From Actinomycetes bacterium (GTDB taxonomy: Bacteria; Actinomycetota; Acidimicrobiia; Acidimicrobiales; Acidimicrobiaceae), in the NCBI GenBank assembly GCA_021822605.1, contig JAKAQL010000004.1:22171-86170 (forward strand): 64,000 nt of DNA. The letters run 5' to 3'. A model generated the notes under the pieces. The model was not told the DNA's origin, did no database searches, and worked only from the letters and a program-made list of their open reading frames with translations. The position numbers were made by a program, and so were the translations under genes. How positions within the stretch are numbered: position 1 is the stretch's first letter; each line of letters begins with the position of its first letter. Shown piece after piece: positions 55,265-64,000 of the stretch.

Positions 55265-55492
55265 ATGAGAAGGTATCGGTGCACCAATTGTGGCAATGTG
55301 ACACGATTTGATGTGACCTCAGTGGTTCGTAGTCGATGTTTCTACCATTACAGCGTTGCTGGCGAACTTGAGATCGAGGAGCCAGAGGAGATCTCGCGAG
55401 TGGTAGAGGAGGTGTCTTGTCGATGGTGCGCAACTCCTAAGTTTGTGGAGATTGTGACCGAGGAGGCTGAGCACAGCGTAAGCGAGGCATGA
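55265..55492 (+). CDS. Small zinc-ribbon protein
   Basis: A 75-aa protein with RCTNCGNVTRFDV and CRWCATPKFVEI, two CxxC pairs that would bind one zinc. Acidic middle and C-terminus. ATG after GAGGAGAAGG. It overlaps the flavin reductase gene by 4 bp, which hints at a joint role. Family not recognised. Confidence 0.75.
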   Translation: MRRYRCTNCGNVTRFDVTSVVRSRCFYHYSVAGELEIEEPEEISRVVEEVSCRWCATPKFVEIVTEEAEHSVSEA

Positions 55493-56268
55493 TGAGTGAT
55501 GCTACGTTGAGTGAATCGAGTCAGCAACGGGGTAGGGGACGTCGTCCAGCGCCGCTCTGGCAAGCAGGCGAAGTGGTCGAGGTGATCGTTGAGACGCCGG
55601 AGACAAGCAGCCTGCGTATTCAGTTACCACAGCCAGAACCTTTCCTTCCTGGGCAGTACTACAACATTCGTATTCCAATCGACGGTCGTCCGCGGCCGAT
55701 ACAGCGTGCCTACTCGGTGGGGTCCAGCCCGCACCCCTACTTTGATGTCATTGAGGTGGGTGTGAAGGAGATGGAGGGCGGCCTGGTCTCGCCAGTCTTG
55801 GTTCGTCAGCGACCGGTGGGTTCGATCCTCGAGGTTCGTGGTCCCTATGGAGCCTTTACCTGGACTGATGAGGATGGTGGACCGGTTCTCCTGATCGGTG
55901 CTGGCTCTGGCGTGGTGCCGCTGATGGCCATGATCAGATATCAAGTGTCCAGAGGAACAACCGTACCAATGCACCTTCTGTTCAGTTCAAAGTCCTCAGA
56001 ATACGTCATCTACCGCGATGAGCTGGCAGTCTTGACTACCGAGCACACATGGCTCCATGTTACCCACACCTTCACTCGTGAGGCGTCCAACTCAATGGCT
56101 CGATATCATCGGCGCATTGATAAGGAGATGGTGGGGGAGGTCTTTGCAGAGACTGCCCCCAGGCTCGCGTATCTCTGTGGTCCGCCAGAGATGGTCGACG
56201 ACTGCGAGCGATCCTTGCTCGAGCTAGGGATGGAGTCAGAAAAGATAAAGACTGAGAAGTATGACTGA
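55489..56268 (+). CDS. FNR-type flavin oxidoreductase
   Basis: A ferredoxin-reductase-like protein of 259 aa. RAYSVGSSP binds FAD, LIGAGSGVVPLMAMIR binds NAD(P)H and CGPPEMVDDC closes the nucleotide site. No 2Fe-2S domain is attached, so electrons must go to a separate partner such as a ferredoxin. ATG at 55489 or 55492. Overlaps the zinc-ribbon gene upstream and shares one base with DUF4031 downstream. Confidence 0.87.
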   Translation: MMSDATLSESSQQRGRGRRPAPLWQAGEVVEVIVETPETSSLRIQLPQPEPFLPGQYYNIRIPIDGRPRPIQRAYSVGSSPHPYFDVIEVGVKEMEGGLVSPVLVRQRPVGSILEVRGPYGAFTWTDEDGGPVLLIGAGSGVVPLMAMIRYQVSRGTTVPMHLLFSSKSSEYVIYRDELAVLTTEHTWLHVTHTFTREASNSMARYHRRIDKEMVGEVFAETAPRLAYLCGPPEMVDDCERSLLELGMESEKIKTEKYD

Positions 56269-56522
56269 TGCTGCTGATCGATCGGCCGATTTTCCACCGA
56301 GAAGGGCGACGGTTCGCCCACTTGATCAGCGACGAGTCTTTGGATGAGCTCCACGACGGGGCTCGTCTGTTGGGGCTCGACCGGAGCTTTCATCGTGATC
56401 ACTATGACATTCCCGAGGAGTATGTGCCAACGGTGCTCGCCGCAGGCGTTCGCCAGGTCGACCCTCGTGAGATAGTGCGTGCGCTCCGCCGGACCGGATT
56501 ACGTTCTCCTAGAGATCGGTAG
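56268..56522 (+). CDS. DUF4031 domain protein
   Basis: An 84-aa protein matching DUF4031: AHLISDESLDELHDGARLLG followed by HRDHYDIPEEYV. Members are small, widespread in actinobacteria and of unknown function. ATG at 56268 shares the final base of the flavin reductase stop. The stop TAG overlaps the GTG of queG by one base. Confidence 0.85.
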   Translation: MLLIDRPIFHREGRRFAHLISDESLDELHDGARLLGLDRSFHRDHYDIPEEYVPTVLAAGVRQVDPREIVRALRRTGLRSPRDR

Positions 56523-57514
56523 TGGTGACTGGAGAGATCGAACGCCAACTCGAGGAGTTGCTGACCGAGAGTGGGGTAGTGGCTGCCGGCTCTGGTCCGA
56601 TAGCGGCCCTGCACTTCGATGCCCACCAGGCTCGTCTGCGAATCGCTGCTGGTGAGGCTGACTCGCGACACTTTACCTTTCGTAATCCCCAACGTGCGGC
56701 GACACTTCAGAGTACCTTCCCGTGGAGTCACGGGTATGTGGCCGTCGCAGTACCCTACAAGACGGCCAGGGAGGACGAGACCATGGTAGCTGGTTATGCT
56801 CAGCATCGAAGTTATGCTCAGCTGCGTGCAGCCTTAGCTGCAGCGGTGGCAACCTTGCGTGCAGCGGGATATCGCGCGACATCGTTGTACGACGCGAATC
56901 AAGCTTTTGACAAGGCATTGGCCCGTCGTGCGGGCGTCGGTTTCATTGGGCGGCATTCCCTGGTCATGGTGCCAAAGGTGGGTGCACGCGTCGTGCTCGG
57001 ATCGATCTTTACCGAAGATGTGCTCGACGTTCGGATTGGACGTCGGTTTGGATCGGATCCGTGCCGCGGGTGCCGTCGCTGCGTCGACGCGTGCCCAACC
57101 GGCGCTATTCGGATGCCTGGTACCGTGATTGCTTCTCGGTGCATCGCAAGCATTCTTCAGCAGGAGCGCTGGTCGGTAGATGATCGTCGAGTGGTGGGTA
57201 CGCGTGTTTATGGGTGTGACAGCTGCATCGACGCCTGCCCGATCGGTTGGCGTCAGCGCGAGTCAACGGTCTCAGCACCGTTGGCGCGCTGGTTGCGAGA
57301 GGGTGATCGTGAACTGCTCGATGAGGTAGGACATTGGTATATCCCGCGGCGCGATGCATTCTATGTCCGTCGCAACGTTGCGAATGCACTGAGGAATCGG
57401 GGGTCCTTGAGGCCTGACGAGCGGAATGCCCTCGCCCAACTTTGCCTCGCGAACGACCAGCGACTCCGGCAGGAAGGGTTGCGGTCGCTGCTTGGGGTAC
57501 GGTGGGATCGATGA
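56522..57514 (+). CDS. queG: Epoxyqueuosine reductase QueG
   Basis: Cobalamin-dependent iron-sulfur enzyme that reduces epoxyqueuosine in tRNA to queuosine. Two 4Fe-4S motifs: CRGCRRCVDACPTGAI and CDSCIDACPIG. The N-terminal domain has VAVAVPY and the RAGVGFIGRHSLVM segment. 330 aa. GTG 56522 or 56525. No other queuosine genes are in the window. ATGA overlap with pimB. Confidence 0.9.
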   Translation: MVTGEIERQLEELLTESGVVAAGSGPIAALHFDAHQARLRIAAGEADSRHFTFRNPQRAATLQSTFPWSHGYVAVAVPYKTAREDETMVAGYAQHRSYAQLRAALAAAVATLRAAGYRATSLYDANQAFDKALARRAGVGFIGRHSLVMVPKVGARVVLGSIFTEDVLDVRIGRRFGSDPCRGCRRCVDACPTGAIRMPGTVIASRCIASILQQERWSVDDRRVVGTRVYGCDSCIDACPIGWRQRESTVSAPLARWLREGDRELLDEVGHWYIPRRDAFYVRRNVANALRNRGSLRPDERNALAQLCLANDQRLRQEGLRSLLGVRWDR

Positions 57515-58626
57515 TTCGCCATGTGTTGATCACCAACGATTTTCCACCAAAAGTTGGCGGTATCCAGGCGTATCTCGGTGAGATCTATCAACGTATGGAT
57601 CCGGAGTCTTTCATGGTGATCACGACCGCGGTTCCGGGGTGTGAAGATTTCGATCGCGGCTTTGGTGCACCCATCGTGCGGCTAGGGAAGCGACTTTTGC
57701 CGACGCCAGCAACGATCAAGACGCTGAGGCACATGATCGCAAGCTTCTCGCCACAGCTGGTGATCTACGATCCAATTTTCCCAATTGGCGCCGTTGGACC
57801 TGCGCTCGGGCTTCCGTATGCACTGATCGCCCACGGTGCCGAGGTCCGAGTTCCTGCCTACGTACCGGTCCTGCGTCGACAGTTGCAGCGAACCATTCGC
57901 GGATCGCTTGGCGTCGTCGCTGCGGGAGGATATCCTGCCGATGAGGTTCGCCGGCTCGTTGCAGACACCAAGGTTATGGTCGTCCCTCCTGGTATTGCGG
58001 TAGATCGCTACGCTCCAGTAGCGGAGCATGACCGCACTAGGTTGCGTCGAAGCTGGATGTCGCACCCAGACGATCAGCTCATTCTTTTTGTCTCGCGTCT
58101 TGTCCCGCGCAAGGGTGCAGACACTCTCTTACGGGCCGCCGCCCAACTCGATCCGAGGTTGAAGACGGAGATCCATGTTGTCGGTGATGGCCGGGATTGG
58201 TCACGCCTTCGACGCCTAGCGTTAGGGGTAAGTCATCCTGTAGTCTTCCATGGAAGCCTTCCCGAGGCGGCCAAGATAGAGCTCTACCAGGCGGCTGATC
58301 TTTTCGTTTTTCCGGCCCGTGATCGATGGTTGGGGATCGAACGGGAAGGGTTTGGAATCGTGATTCTTGAGGCGCAAGCGTGTGGTACACCAGCCATCAT
58401 TGGGTCCTCCGGTGGCACGAGGGAGGCGCTATCGCCGACGACTGGACACCTCCTGAGGGCGGGCGGAGTCGACGAACTTGCTGCGGTGCTCGGTGGTGTG
58501 CTCGCGCGTCCAGCTCAACTCACGCTTCATCGAAGTGAAACAAGCGCATACGTTCGGACCCATTTTGACTATGATCGGCTAGGTAAGGCGTATGAAGAGT
58601 CGCTGCATAACCTGGTGAACGGGTAG
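57511..58626 (+). CDS. pimB: GDP-mannose-dependent mannosyltransferase PimB
   Basis: GT4 enzyme adding the second mannose to PIM1. HVLITNDFPPKVGGIQAYL matches the PimB' start; LILFVSRLVPRKGADTLLRA and the E-x7-E motif in GIEREGFGIVILEAQA are present. ATG 57511 overlaps the queG stop; the upstream frame to 57442 is not needed. 371 aa. The next gene follows after 11 bp. Confidence 0.88.
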   Translation: MIRHVLITNDFPPKVGGIQAYLGEIYQRMDPESFMVITTAVPGCEDFDRGFGAPIVRLGKRLLPTPATIKTLRHMIASFSPQLVIYDPIFPIGAVGPALGLPYALIAHGAEVRVPAYVPVLRRQLQRTIRGSLGVVAAGGYPADEVRRLVADTKVMVVPPGIAVDRYAPVAEHDRTRLRRSWMSHPDDQLILFVSRLVPRKGADTLLRAAAQLDPRLKTEIHVVGDGRDWSRLRRLALGVSHPVVFHGSLPEAAKIELYQAADLFVFPARDRWLGIEREGFGIVILEAQACGTPAIIGSSGGTREALSPTTGHLLRAGGVDELAAVLGGVLARPAQLTLHRSETSAYVRTHFDYDRLGKAYEESLHNLVNG

Positions 58627-58637
58627 AGGAGGAAACG

Positions 58638-59108
58638 GTGGATATCACATCGGACTCGAAAGAGATCCCCGCGAGCATCGATGCTTGTTTTCGGGCTGTC
58701 ATTGAGGTTGAAAGCTATCCAGCGTGGGCTACCGACGTTCGGAGTGTCCAAGTCGTGGAGCACGATGCCGAGGGGCGGCCGTTGAAGGTCGCGTTTCGCA
58801 CAGGAGCATTCGGACGGAGTGCCTCCTACACGCTGCTCTATGACTATAGCGATGCGCCACACTCGATCAGCTGGAGTCAGACAGCAGGGGATATCACCTC
58901 CAAGATGGACGGTCGATACACTTTTGATCGAGGGGCCAACGAGACCACGCATGTTACCTATGAGCTCTCCGCGGAACTCATCGTTCCCCTGCCCTCCTTC
59001 GTGAAGCGTAGGGCCGAAGTGAAGATCATTCGCACTGCGCTCGACGATCTTGCGGAGCGCGTCCAATCTCATGCCAGTGATGAACTCGCTGATGGTTCGC
59101 TTAGCTAG
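58638..59108 (+). CDS. SRPBCC/START-like lipid- or ligand-binding protein
   Basis: A 156-aa helix-grip protein. PASIDACFRAVIEVESYPAW is the N-terminal signature of COQ10/polyketide-cyclase-type SRPBCC proteins, and ISWSQTAGDITSKMDGRYTF the inner strand region. It may bind a hydrophobic ligand. GTG start after AGAGGAGGAAACG. Stop codon shares CTAG with the stop of the convergent small gene. Confidence 0.85.
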   Translation: MDITSDSKEIPASIDACFRAVIEVESYPAWATDVRSVQVVEHDAEGRPLKVAFRTGAFGRSASYTLLYDYSDAPHSISWSQTAGDITSKMDGRYTFDRGANETTHVTYELSAELIVPLPSFVKRRAEVKIIRTALDDLAERVQSHASDELADGSLS

Positions 59109-59308
59109 TCGGTATCGGCCAGACGGGAACCCATGAAGTCCTCGATGCTTCCGTCCCTACCGCAGGCCAGTGGCGTCGCTTTCCTTGCTGTGGGGATGGG
59201 TCGAGGTTGGGCTGTCGGACTTGTCGGCGTGCTCAACGTTCTCGGTGGTAACTCTGTGAATTGACGGTTGACTGCGACCGGTGAAGCTCGTCGGTCCTCG
59301 GCTGCCAT
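59105..59308 (-). CDS. Possible small protein, hypothetical
   Basis: A 67-aa minus-strand frame starting at ATG 59308 with GAAGGTGA upstream. Sequence is polar and Pro/Thr-rich and ends SIEDFMGSRLADTD. The codon pattern looks coding, but there is no family. Its stop overlaps that of the SRPBCC gene in a shared CTAG. Confidence 0.35.
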   Translation of the reverse strand: MAAEDRRASPVAVNRQFTELPPRTLSTPTSPTAQPRPIPTARKATPLACGRDGSIEDFMGSRLADTD

Positions 59309-59400
59309 CACGGATGGTCACCTTCGTTGAATCCGCGCAATGAGGTTGTGCCCCGAGCCAGCTACTAGGGACGGTTCGGGACGGAGGAATGCCTGGCTAG

Positions 59401-60786
59401 CTATCGGTAGGAAGTGGTCTTGGGCATCTCAGCAATTGCCGATGCTACTTCGTTGATGGCGATGCCGAAGTCTTGGGCGGGTTCGCTCAGGGTAAAGCGG
59501 AACTGGTGAGCTGTGGTCGGCACACTGGCGTAGAAATTGGCGCCTGGTGCAACACGTATGTGCTTGTGGGTGAGTTGGAGCAGTAGGTTGAGGGCATCGG
59601 CGGCATCAACCCAAACGTTGATGCCCGACCCGGTTGCCTTCACTTGGAAGAGGTCTGCGACTACTTCTCGGCGCTGAGCATAGGCGCGCTGGGCTACTAG
59701 TGTCAGATCTTGGATTTGGGTGTCAATGAGCATTTGGTGAAGAGTGGCCTGCAACAGCTTTGACGACCAGGACGGTCCGAGAGTACGTCTGCGGTTGAGG
59801 TCGGCGACCAAGTCACGGTTGGCATAGAGTGCGGCGAGTCGAAGGTCCGGACCATGTGACTTTGAGAAACTCAAGATATAGATGACTCGAGTGCCGAGTG
59901 TCTCAGCCATCGTCCAAAGCGGTTCGGTGCTGAGCAGGCCAGAGTGATCATCCTCTAACACCATCACGTCTGGGTAGTTGTCGAGGATCGCTGCGATCTC
60001 GAGGGCACGTTGCCTTGTGAGCGACGCACCAGTTGGATTCTGAGACCGAGGTTGTAAGAGCACTGCACTAACGTCACCTTTGGCCAACTCAGTACGCAAA
60101 CCGGTGGTGGTCATGCCTTGGTCGTCGACCGCAACCGTTCGTATCTCAAGACCGTGACTCTCGACGAGATCGTAAAGGGCAGGAAAGTTTGGTTCCTCAA
60201 GAATAATTGCCTTATGGCAGGAGAGACCAACAGCCAGGACTCGGTCGATGGCGTCGAGAGCACCATCAACGACGGTGAGGTCGAAGTCGGATTCTGTTAG
60301 GCGGTCCGGCACCAACTGGGCTAAGGTCTCACCTAACGGTGGATAGACCGGTGGATCGAGGTAGGACGATATCGCGGAGTTGCCCAGGCTGACGATGGAC
60401 GCGACGGGGCTTGGGAGGAGCTGTGGATCGGGAACGCCGGAGGCGAAGTCTAGCGAGTAGCTTTGGGGATCCTCATAGAAGTGCCAACGAGCCCTCGTTG
60501 GTGCCAATCTCATCGTCTCTGCGACAAAGCTTCCTCGGCGTCCGTGGGAACTCAAAAGGCCCAGTTGCGCGAGATGAGACCAGGAGGCGGCAACGGTCGT
60601 CGGGGAGACCCCAAGATAATCTGCGAGCTGTCGTATCGACGGTAGCCGATCTCCCGAGCGAAGGCTCCCATCGCGGGTGAGCTGAACAAAGGCTTCCGTG
60701 AGCCCACGCATCCCATTGCGACTGATGGAGGTGCCGAGCATTTGACAGATCTCTTCGGTGGTATGAAAATTGGTCCTCTCAATCAT
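59401..60786 (-). CDS. MocR/GntR-type transcriptional regulator with aminotransferase-like domain
   Basis: 461 aa. An N-terminal winged helix (RLPSIRQLADYLGVSPTTVA) is joined to an aminotransferase fold. The PLP-lysine region is SFSKSHGPDLRLA and PRSQNPTGASLT matches the MocR NPTG loop. Such regulators sense PLP or an amine substrate. Start ATG 60786 is preferred; the frame to 60846 would run through the probable operator. Divergent from the aminotransferase operon it likely controls. Confidence 0.88.
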   Translation of the reverse strand: MIERTNFHTTEEICQMLGTSISRNGMRGLTEAFVQLTRDGSLRSGDRLPSIRQLADYLGVSPTTVAASWSHLAQLGLLSSHGRRGSFVAETMRLAPTRARWHFYEDPQSYSLDFASGVPDPQLLPSPVASIVSLGNSAISSYLDPPVYPPLGETLAQLVPDRLTESDFDLTVVDGALDAIDRVLAVGLSCHKAIILEEPNFPALYDLVESHGLEIRTVAVDDQGMTTTGLRTELAKGDVSAVLLQPRSQNPTGASLTRQRALEIAAILDNYPDVMVLEDDHSGLLSTEPLWTMAETLGTRVIYILSFSKSHGPDLRLAALYANRDLVADLNRRRTLGPSWSSKLLQATLHQMLIDTQIQDLTLVAQRAYAQRREVVADLFQVKATGSGINVWVDAADALNLLLQLTHKHIRVAPGANFYASVPTTAHQFRFTLSEPAQDFGIAINEVASAIAEMPKTTSYR

Positions 60787-60814
60787 CGAATCGTAGCTTA
60801 GCCGAGCATGAAGA

Positions 60815-60865
60815 ATGTTTGGTACATTAAACCCACTATGGGTCATACAAAGTTCGCTAATATGG
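60815..60865. promoter_or_regulatory. Divergent control region with palindromes
   Basis: Between the regulator and the aminotransferase gene are GGTACATTAAACC (ends inverted around ACATTAA) and CCCACTATGGG (a perfect CCCA/TGGG palindrome), plus TAATAT at about 60858, a candidate -10. This is the expected site for the MocR-type regulator. Confidence 0.45.
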
Positions 60866-60898
60866 GAGCAGTTAGCTTTAGCGTGTAGGAGGGATAAA

Positions 60899-62185
60899 AT
60901 GGCCGATAGTCTTTTGCAGCGTCACCGTTCGGTGATGCCAACCTGGATTTCGCTCTATTATGACGAGCCGATCCAAATCGTACGTGGTGAGGGTCGGTAT
61001 GTATTTGACGCAGACGGACACCGTTATCTCGATTTTTTTGGAGGCATTCTCACGACCATGGTCGGGCATGCGGTCCCCGAAGTCGTTGGTGCTATTGCAG
61101 AGCAAGCGGGTCGGGTCATCCACAGTTCGACTCTGTATCTGATCGAACCGATGGTCGAGCTTGCTGAGCGGCTTGCAGCCCAATCGGGGATTCCAAACGC
61201 CAAGGTATTCTTTACCACTTCGGGTACGGAGGCCAACGATGCGGCCCTCTTGCTCGCGTCTGGCTATCGACGGTCGAACCAAGTGATCGCGATCAAGAAC
61301 AGCTACCACGGCAGATCCTTTACCCAGATCTCCGTGACCGGCAACCGCAACTGGTCACCCTCCTCGTTCTCACCGCTCGCTGTGAGCTGGTTGCAGGGTG
61401 GTTCACGCCTACGCGGTCCGTTGGCCGGACTGACGGATGCAGAATACTTGGCGCGCGGCAAGGCGGACCTAGAGGATGTGTTGATGACGACGACCAGCGG
61501 GGATGTGGCGGCGATTATCGCCGAGCCGATCCAAGGAGTTGGTGGATTCTGCCTGCCCCCAGATGGATATTTCGGAGAGCTTCAAAAGATCCTCGCCCCT
61601 CATGGCATCCTGTATATCTCCGACGAAGTCCAGACCGGCTTCGGGCGTACTGGTGAGCACTTCTGGGGCTATGAAGCCCAAGGAGTCCAGCCGGATATGA
61701 TCACCTTCGCCAAGGGTGTTGGCAACGGCATGGCTCTGGCGGGCGTCATCGCTCGAGCCGAGATTATGGATTCCCTCGGGGCGAGCTCGATCTCGACCTT
61801 TGGAGGGTCACCGGTGGCTGCGAGTGCCGGCGTGGCGACCTTCGATTATCTCATGACCCACAACCTACAACGGAATGCCCTCGTGCGGGGTGCCGAGCTA
61901 CGTCAGGGGCTCGAGGAAGCGGCAGCGAACAATCCCTCCATTGGTGAAATCCGTGGTAAGGGTTTGATGCTCGGTGTCGAGTTTGTCGAGGGGGCAGGGA
62001 TGGATCCAGCACCAAAGCTTGCCAATGAAGCACTGGAGAGGGCCAAACAACGCGGGCTCTTGATCGGCAAGGGTGGCCTCTTTGGTAATGTCCTTCGAAT
62101 CGCTCCGCCGCTGTCTGTGACACAGGGCGAGATGAGCGAGGCGCTGGCCATCTTCAAAGAGGTTCTAGGAGGTGATCAGGCGTGA
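60899..62185 (+). CDS. Class III aminotransferase (AGXT2/beta-alanine-pyruvate-type)
   Basis: PLP enzyme of 428 aa. FGGILTTMVGH, FTTSGTEANDAA, SDEVQTGFGRTG and the PLP lysine in TFAKGVGNGMAL are present. Context with methylmalonate-semialdehyde dehydrogenase suggests it removes an amino group from beta-alanine or a similar omega-amino acid. ATG 60899 follows AGGAGGG; the frame to 60815 is rejected. It overlaps the next gene by 4 bp. 4-Aminobutyrate is an alternative substrate. Confidence 0.87.
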   Translation: MADSLLQRHRSVMPTWISLYYDEPIQIVRGEGRYVFDADGHRYLDFFGGILTTMVGHAVPEVVGAIAEQAGRVIHSSTLYLIEPMVELAERLAAQSGIPNAKVFFTTSGTEANDAALLLASGYRRSNQVIAIKNSYHGRSFTQISVTGNRNWSPSSFSPLAVSWLQGGSRLRGPLAGLTDAEYLARGKADLEDVLMTTTSGDVAAIIAEPIQGVGGFCLPPDGYFGELQKILAPHGILYISDEVQTGFGRTGEHFWGYEAQGVQPDMITFAKGVGNGMALAGVIARAEIMDSLGASSISTFGGSPVAASAGVATFDYLMTHNLQRNALVRGAELRQGLEEAAANNPSIGEIRGKGLMLGVEFVEGAGMDPAPKLANEALERAKQRGLLIGKGGLFGNVLRIAPPLSVTQGEMSEALAIFKEVLGGDQA

Positions 62186-63675
62186 CCCGTGAGTTAATCG
62201 GTCACTTTATCGATGGCAAAGAGGTCTTTGAGGGTGACGAGCGTGGACCGGTATTTAATCCGGCGCTCGGTCGTCCCGTTCGTGAAGTGCTCTTTGCAGA
62301 AGATGCCATTGTCGATCAGGCGGTGGCAGCTGCGAAGGCTGCTCAGGTTGGATGGGGAGAGGAGTCGCTGGCTCGCCGCCAACGGGTAATGTTTGACTAC
62401 CGTAGTCTGCTCTTGGCTCATCGCGACGAAATCGTCGGTCTGATCAGTGAAGAACACGGCAAAGTTCTTGGTGATGCCGGTGGCGAGTTTGCTCGAGGTG
62501 TGGAGGTGGTGGAGTTCGTAACTGGGCTGCCACAGCTCCTCAAGGGCCAGTACAACGACTCAGTTTCGCGTGGAGTCGATGCGATGTCGGTGCGCTATCC
62601 CATCGGGGTGGCCGCAGGGATCACACCATTCAATTTCCCGGCGATGGTTCCGATGTGGATGTTTCCGGTTGCGCTCGCTACAGGCAATGGATTCGTCCTG
62701 AAACCTTCAGAGAAGGATCCCTCTACATCGTTACGTCTCGCTGAACTCTTCATGGAGGCTGGGGGACCACCGGGGCTCTTCAACGTGGTGAACGGGGATC
62801 AGCGAACCGTTGGTCGTATCCTTGAGCACCCGGATATCAAGGCCATCTCTTTTGTTGGGTCGACACCGATCGCTCGCTCGATCTATGAACGCGCCGCGCA
62901 GGCCGGTAAGCGTGTACAGGCTCTCGGCGGAGCAAAAAATCACATGGTGGTGTTGCCCGACGCGGATGTTGAGACGGTAGCCGAAGCAGCCGTGTCGGCG
63001 GCCTACGGCAGTGCTGGTGAGCGATGTATGGCGATTTCGGTGATGGTACTCGTTGGGGATGATGGCGAGCAGTACCTATCCGCTATCAAGGAGCGGATGC
63101 AACAGCTTACCGTCGGTTCATATCTTGACCCCAAGTCGGAGATGGGACCTCTTATCACCGGCGTTCATCGCGACCGAGTTGCTCGCCTCGTTGGTGAGGC
63201 GGAGGCAAAGGGGGCAACGATCCTCGTTGATGGTCGACAACATCCGCTCGTCAAGGAGGCCGGATTCTTCTTTGGCCCCACCCTCATCGATGGTGTCCGT
63301 TTGGATATGGATGCCTATCGAGAGGAGATTTTCGGGCCGGTTCTACTCGTCTTGCGGGCTTCAACCCTCGACGAGGCGATCACTTTGGTGAACGAGAACC
63401 CCTATGCCAACGGAGCTGCTATTTTCACAGGCAATGGTGGTGCGGCGCGAACCTTTATCCGTCATATTGACTCCGGGATGGTTGGCGTCAACGTGCCAAT
63501 TCCGGTGCCAGTCGCCTATCACTCCTTTGGTGGATCGAAATTCTCGCTGTTCGGAGATACGCACGTGCATGGTGAAGAAGGGGTCCGATTCTATACCCGG
63601 GCTAAGGCAGTTACCATGCGATGGCCAGGGGAGGCGAGGGCTGCTACGGGTATGCATTTTGTGACGAACACCTGA
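62182..63675 (+). CDS. mmsA: Methylmalonate-semialdehyde dehydrogenase (CoA-acylating)
   Basis: Aldehyde dehydrogenase of 497 aa that oxidises (methyl)malonate semialdehyde to propionyl- or acetyl-CoA. GVAAGITPFNFPAMVP, ALGGAKNHMVVLPDAD (the MMSDH-specific NAD site) and the catalytic Cys in GSAGERCMAIS are intact. GTG start overlaps the aminotransferase. Together they would turn beta-alanine into acetyl-CoA. Confidence 0.93.
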   Translation: MTRELIGHFIDGKEVFEGDERGPVFNPALGRPVREVLFAEDAIVDQAVAAAKAAQVGWGEESLARRQRVMFDYRSLLLAHRDEIVGLISEEHGKVLGDAGGEFARGVEVVEFVTGLPQLLKGQYNDSVSRGVDAMSVRYPIGVAAGITPFNFPAMVPMWMFPVALATGNGFVLKPSEKDPSTSLRLAELFMEAGGPPGLFNVVNGDQRTVGRILEHPDIKAISFVGSTPIARSIYERAAQAGKRVQALGGAKNHMVVLPDADVETVAEAAVSAAYGSAGERCMAISVMVLVGDDGEQYLSAIKERMQQLTVGSYLDPKSEMGPLITGVHRDRVARLVGEAEAKGATILVDGRQHPLVKEAGFFFGPTLIDGVRLDMDAYREEIFGPVLLVLRASTLDEAITLVNENPYANGAAIFTGNGGAARTFIRHIDSGMVGVNVPIPVPVAYHSFGGSKFSLFGDTHVHGEEGVRFYTRAKAVTMRWPGEARAATGMHFVTNT

Positions 63676-64000
63676 CGAGTACCGTCGATTTGCGGAGCCT
63701 CTGAGCTAGGGTCAGGTCTTCATCGGTCACTTGTGGTTGGATGAGAGCGAGGCCATCGGTTGTTGCGCAGGTGAGAACCGGTGGCCTCCAAAAGGCTTGA
63801 CCACTGCGACGGGGTCGCGGAGGATCTGGGTGCGATTGATCGGCAGGTGCGCAACATGAAGCAGGACGATTAACCCGAAGTTCCCCCCACGACCCCGACC
63901 AATACTACCCTCTACCAGGGTGTTTGTGATTTTAGTCCTGCCTACACATAGCCAAGGTTGCTAGATACCCCAAGAAGTTCAAAGGCACGGCTCTGAATGG
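63676..64000. other. Unassigned end of window
   Basis: 325 bp without a supported gene, hairpin with U-run, or repeat. The following gene lies outside the window. Confidence 0.4.

Overview
The window reads as a chromosomal segment of a deep-branching actinobacterium. It has moderate GC and frequent GTG/TTG starts. It encodes a complete Pup-proteasome locus, a fused F420 (FO) synthase FbiC, an F420:NADPH oxidoreductase, a mycothiol ligase-like MshC, phosphatidylinositol mannoside (PIM) enzymes and DUF4193. This combination fits class Acidimicrobiia (a Ferrimicrobium/Acidimicrobium-like organism). The class is an inference from gene content; nothing in the window proves a species.

Layout. 1-5348: an oligopeptide/dipeptide ABC importer (solute-binding protein cut by the window edge, two permeases, two ATPases). 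5740-9333 (minus): a three-gene operon of type IV pilin-like membrane-anchored proteins. 9334-10727: 1.4 kb with no convincing gene. 10728-14932 (minus): LOG-family protein, FbiC, 6-phosphogluconolactonase. 15108-15867: three small membrane or basic proteins leading into trmI. 17267-24669: an Asp-ligand-type ferredoxin on the minus strand, then arc/mpa, dop, pup, prcB, prcA, pafA and lepB on the plus strand. 24972-33419: zinc-ribbon protein, trpS, tatA/B-like, tatC, a HelY-like helicase, a tandem ThyX protein, DUF4193 and an actinobacterial hypothetical. 33480-35593 (minus): Nudix, GNAT and a basic-linker protein. 35700-39519: endonuclease IV, HAD hydrolase, secreted protein, FabI. 39612-43806: F420 reductase, MshC, ThrS, HIT protein. 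43833-45836 (minus): EF-G-like GTPase. 46012-54789: PI-phosphate synthase, PIM acyltransferase, PimA, a degenerate HtpX-like protein, PdxST, YebC, peroxiredoxin, RuvCAB. 55265-59108: zinc ribbon, flavin reductase, DUF4031, QueG, PimB, SRPBCC protein. 59401-63675: a MocR regulator divergent from an aminotransferase/methylmalonate-semialdehyde dehydrogenase pair, probably for beta-alanine-type amine catabolism.

Most genes are tightly packed, with ATGA-type or few-base overlaps. They form functional sets: protein tagging and degradation (Dop activates Pup, PafA ligates it, Arc unfolds, PrcAB degrades), cell-envelope glycolipid synthesis (PgsA, PatA, PimA, PimB), Tat/Sec export (TatA/B-like, TatC, LepB), Holliday-junction processing (RuvCAB) and vitamin B6 synthesis (PdxST). 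The less ordinary material is the pilin operon, the catalytically dead HtpX-like protein with a palindrome and direct repeats upstream, the tandem ThyX protein, the small membrane-protein trio beside trmI, and several short tandem duplications sitting on or next to stop codons. No rRNA, tRNA, CRISPR array or intact insertion sequence was found.
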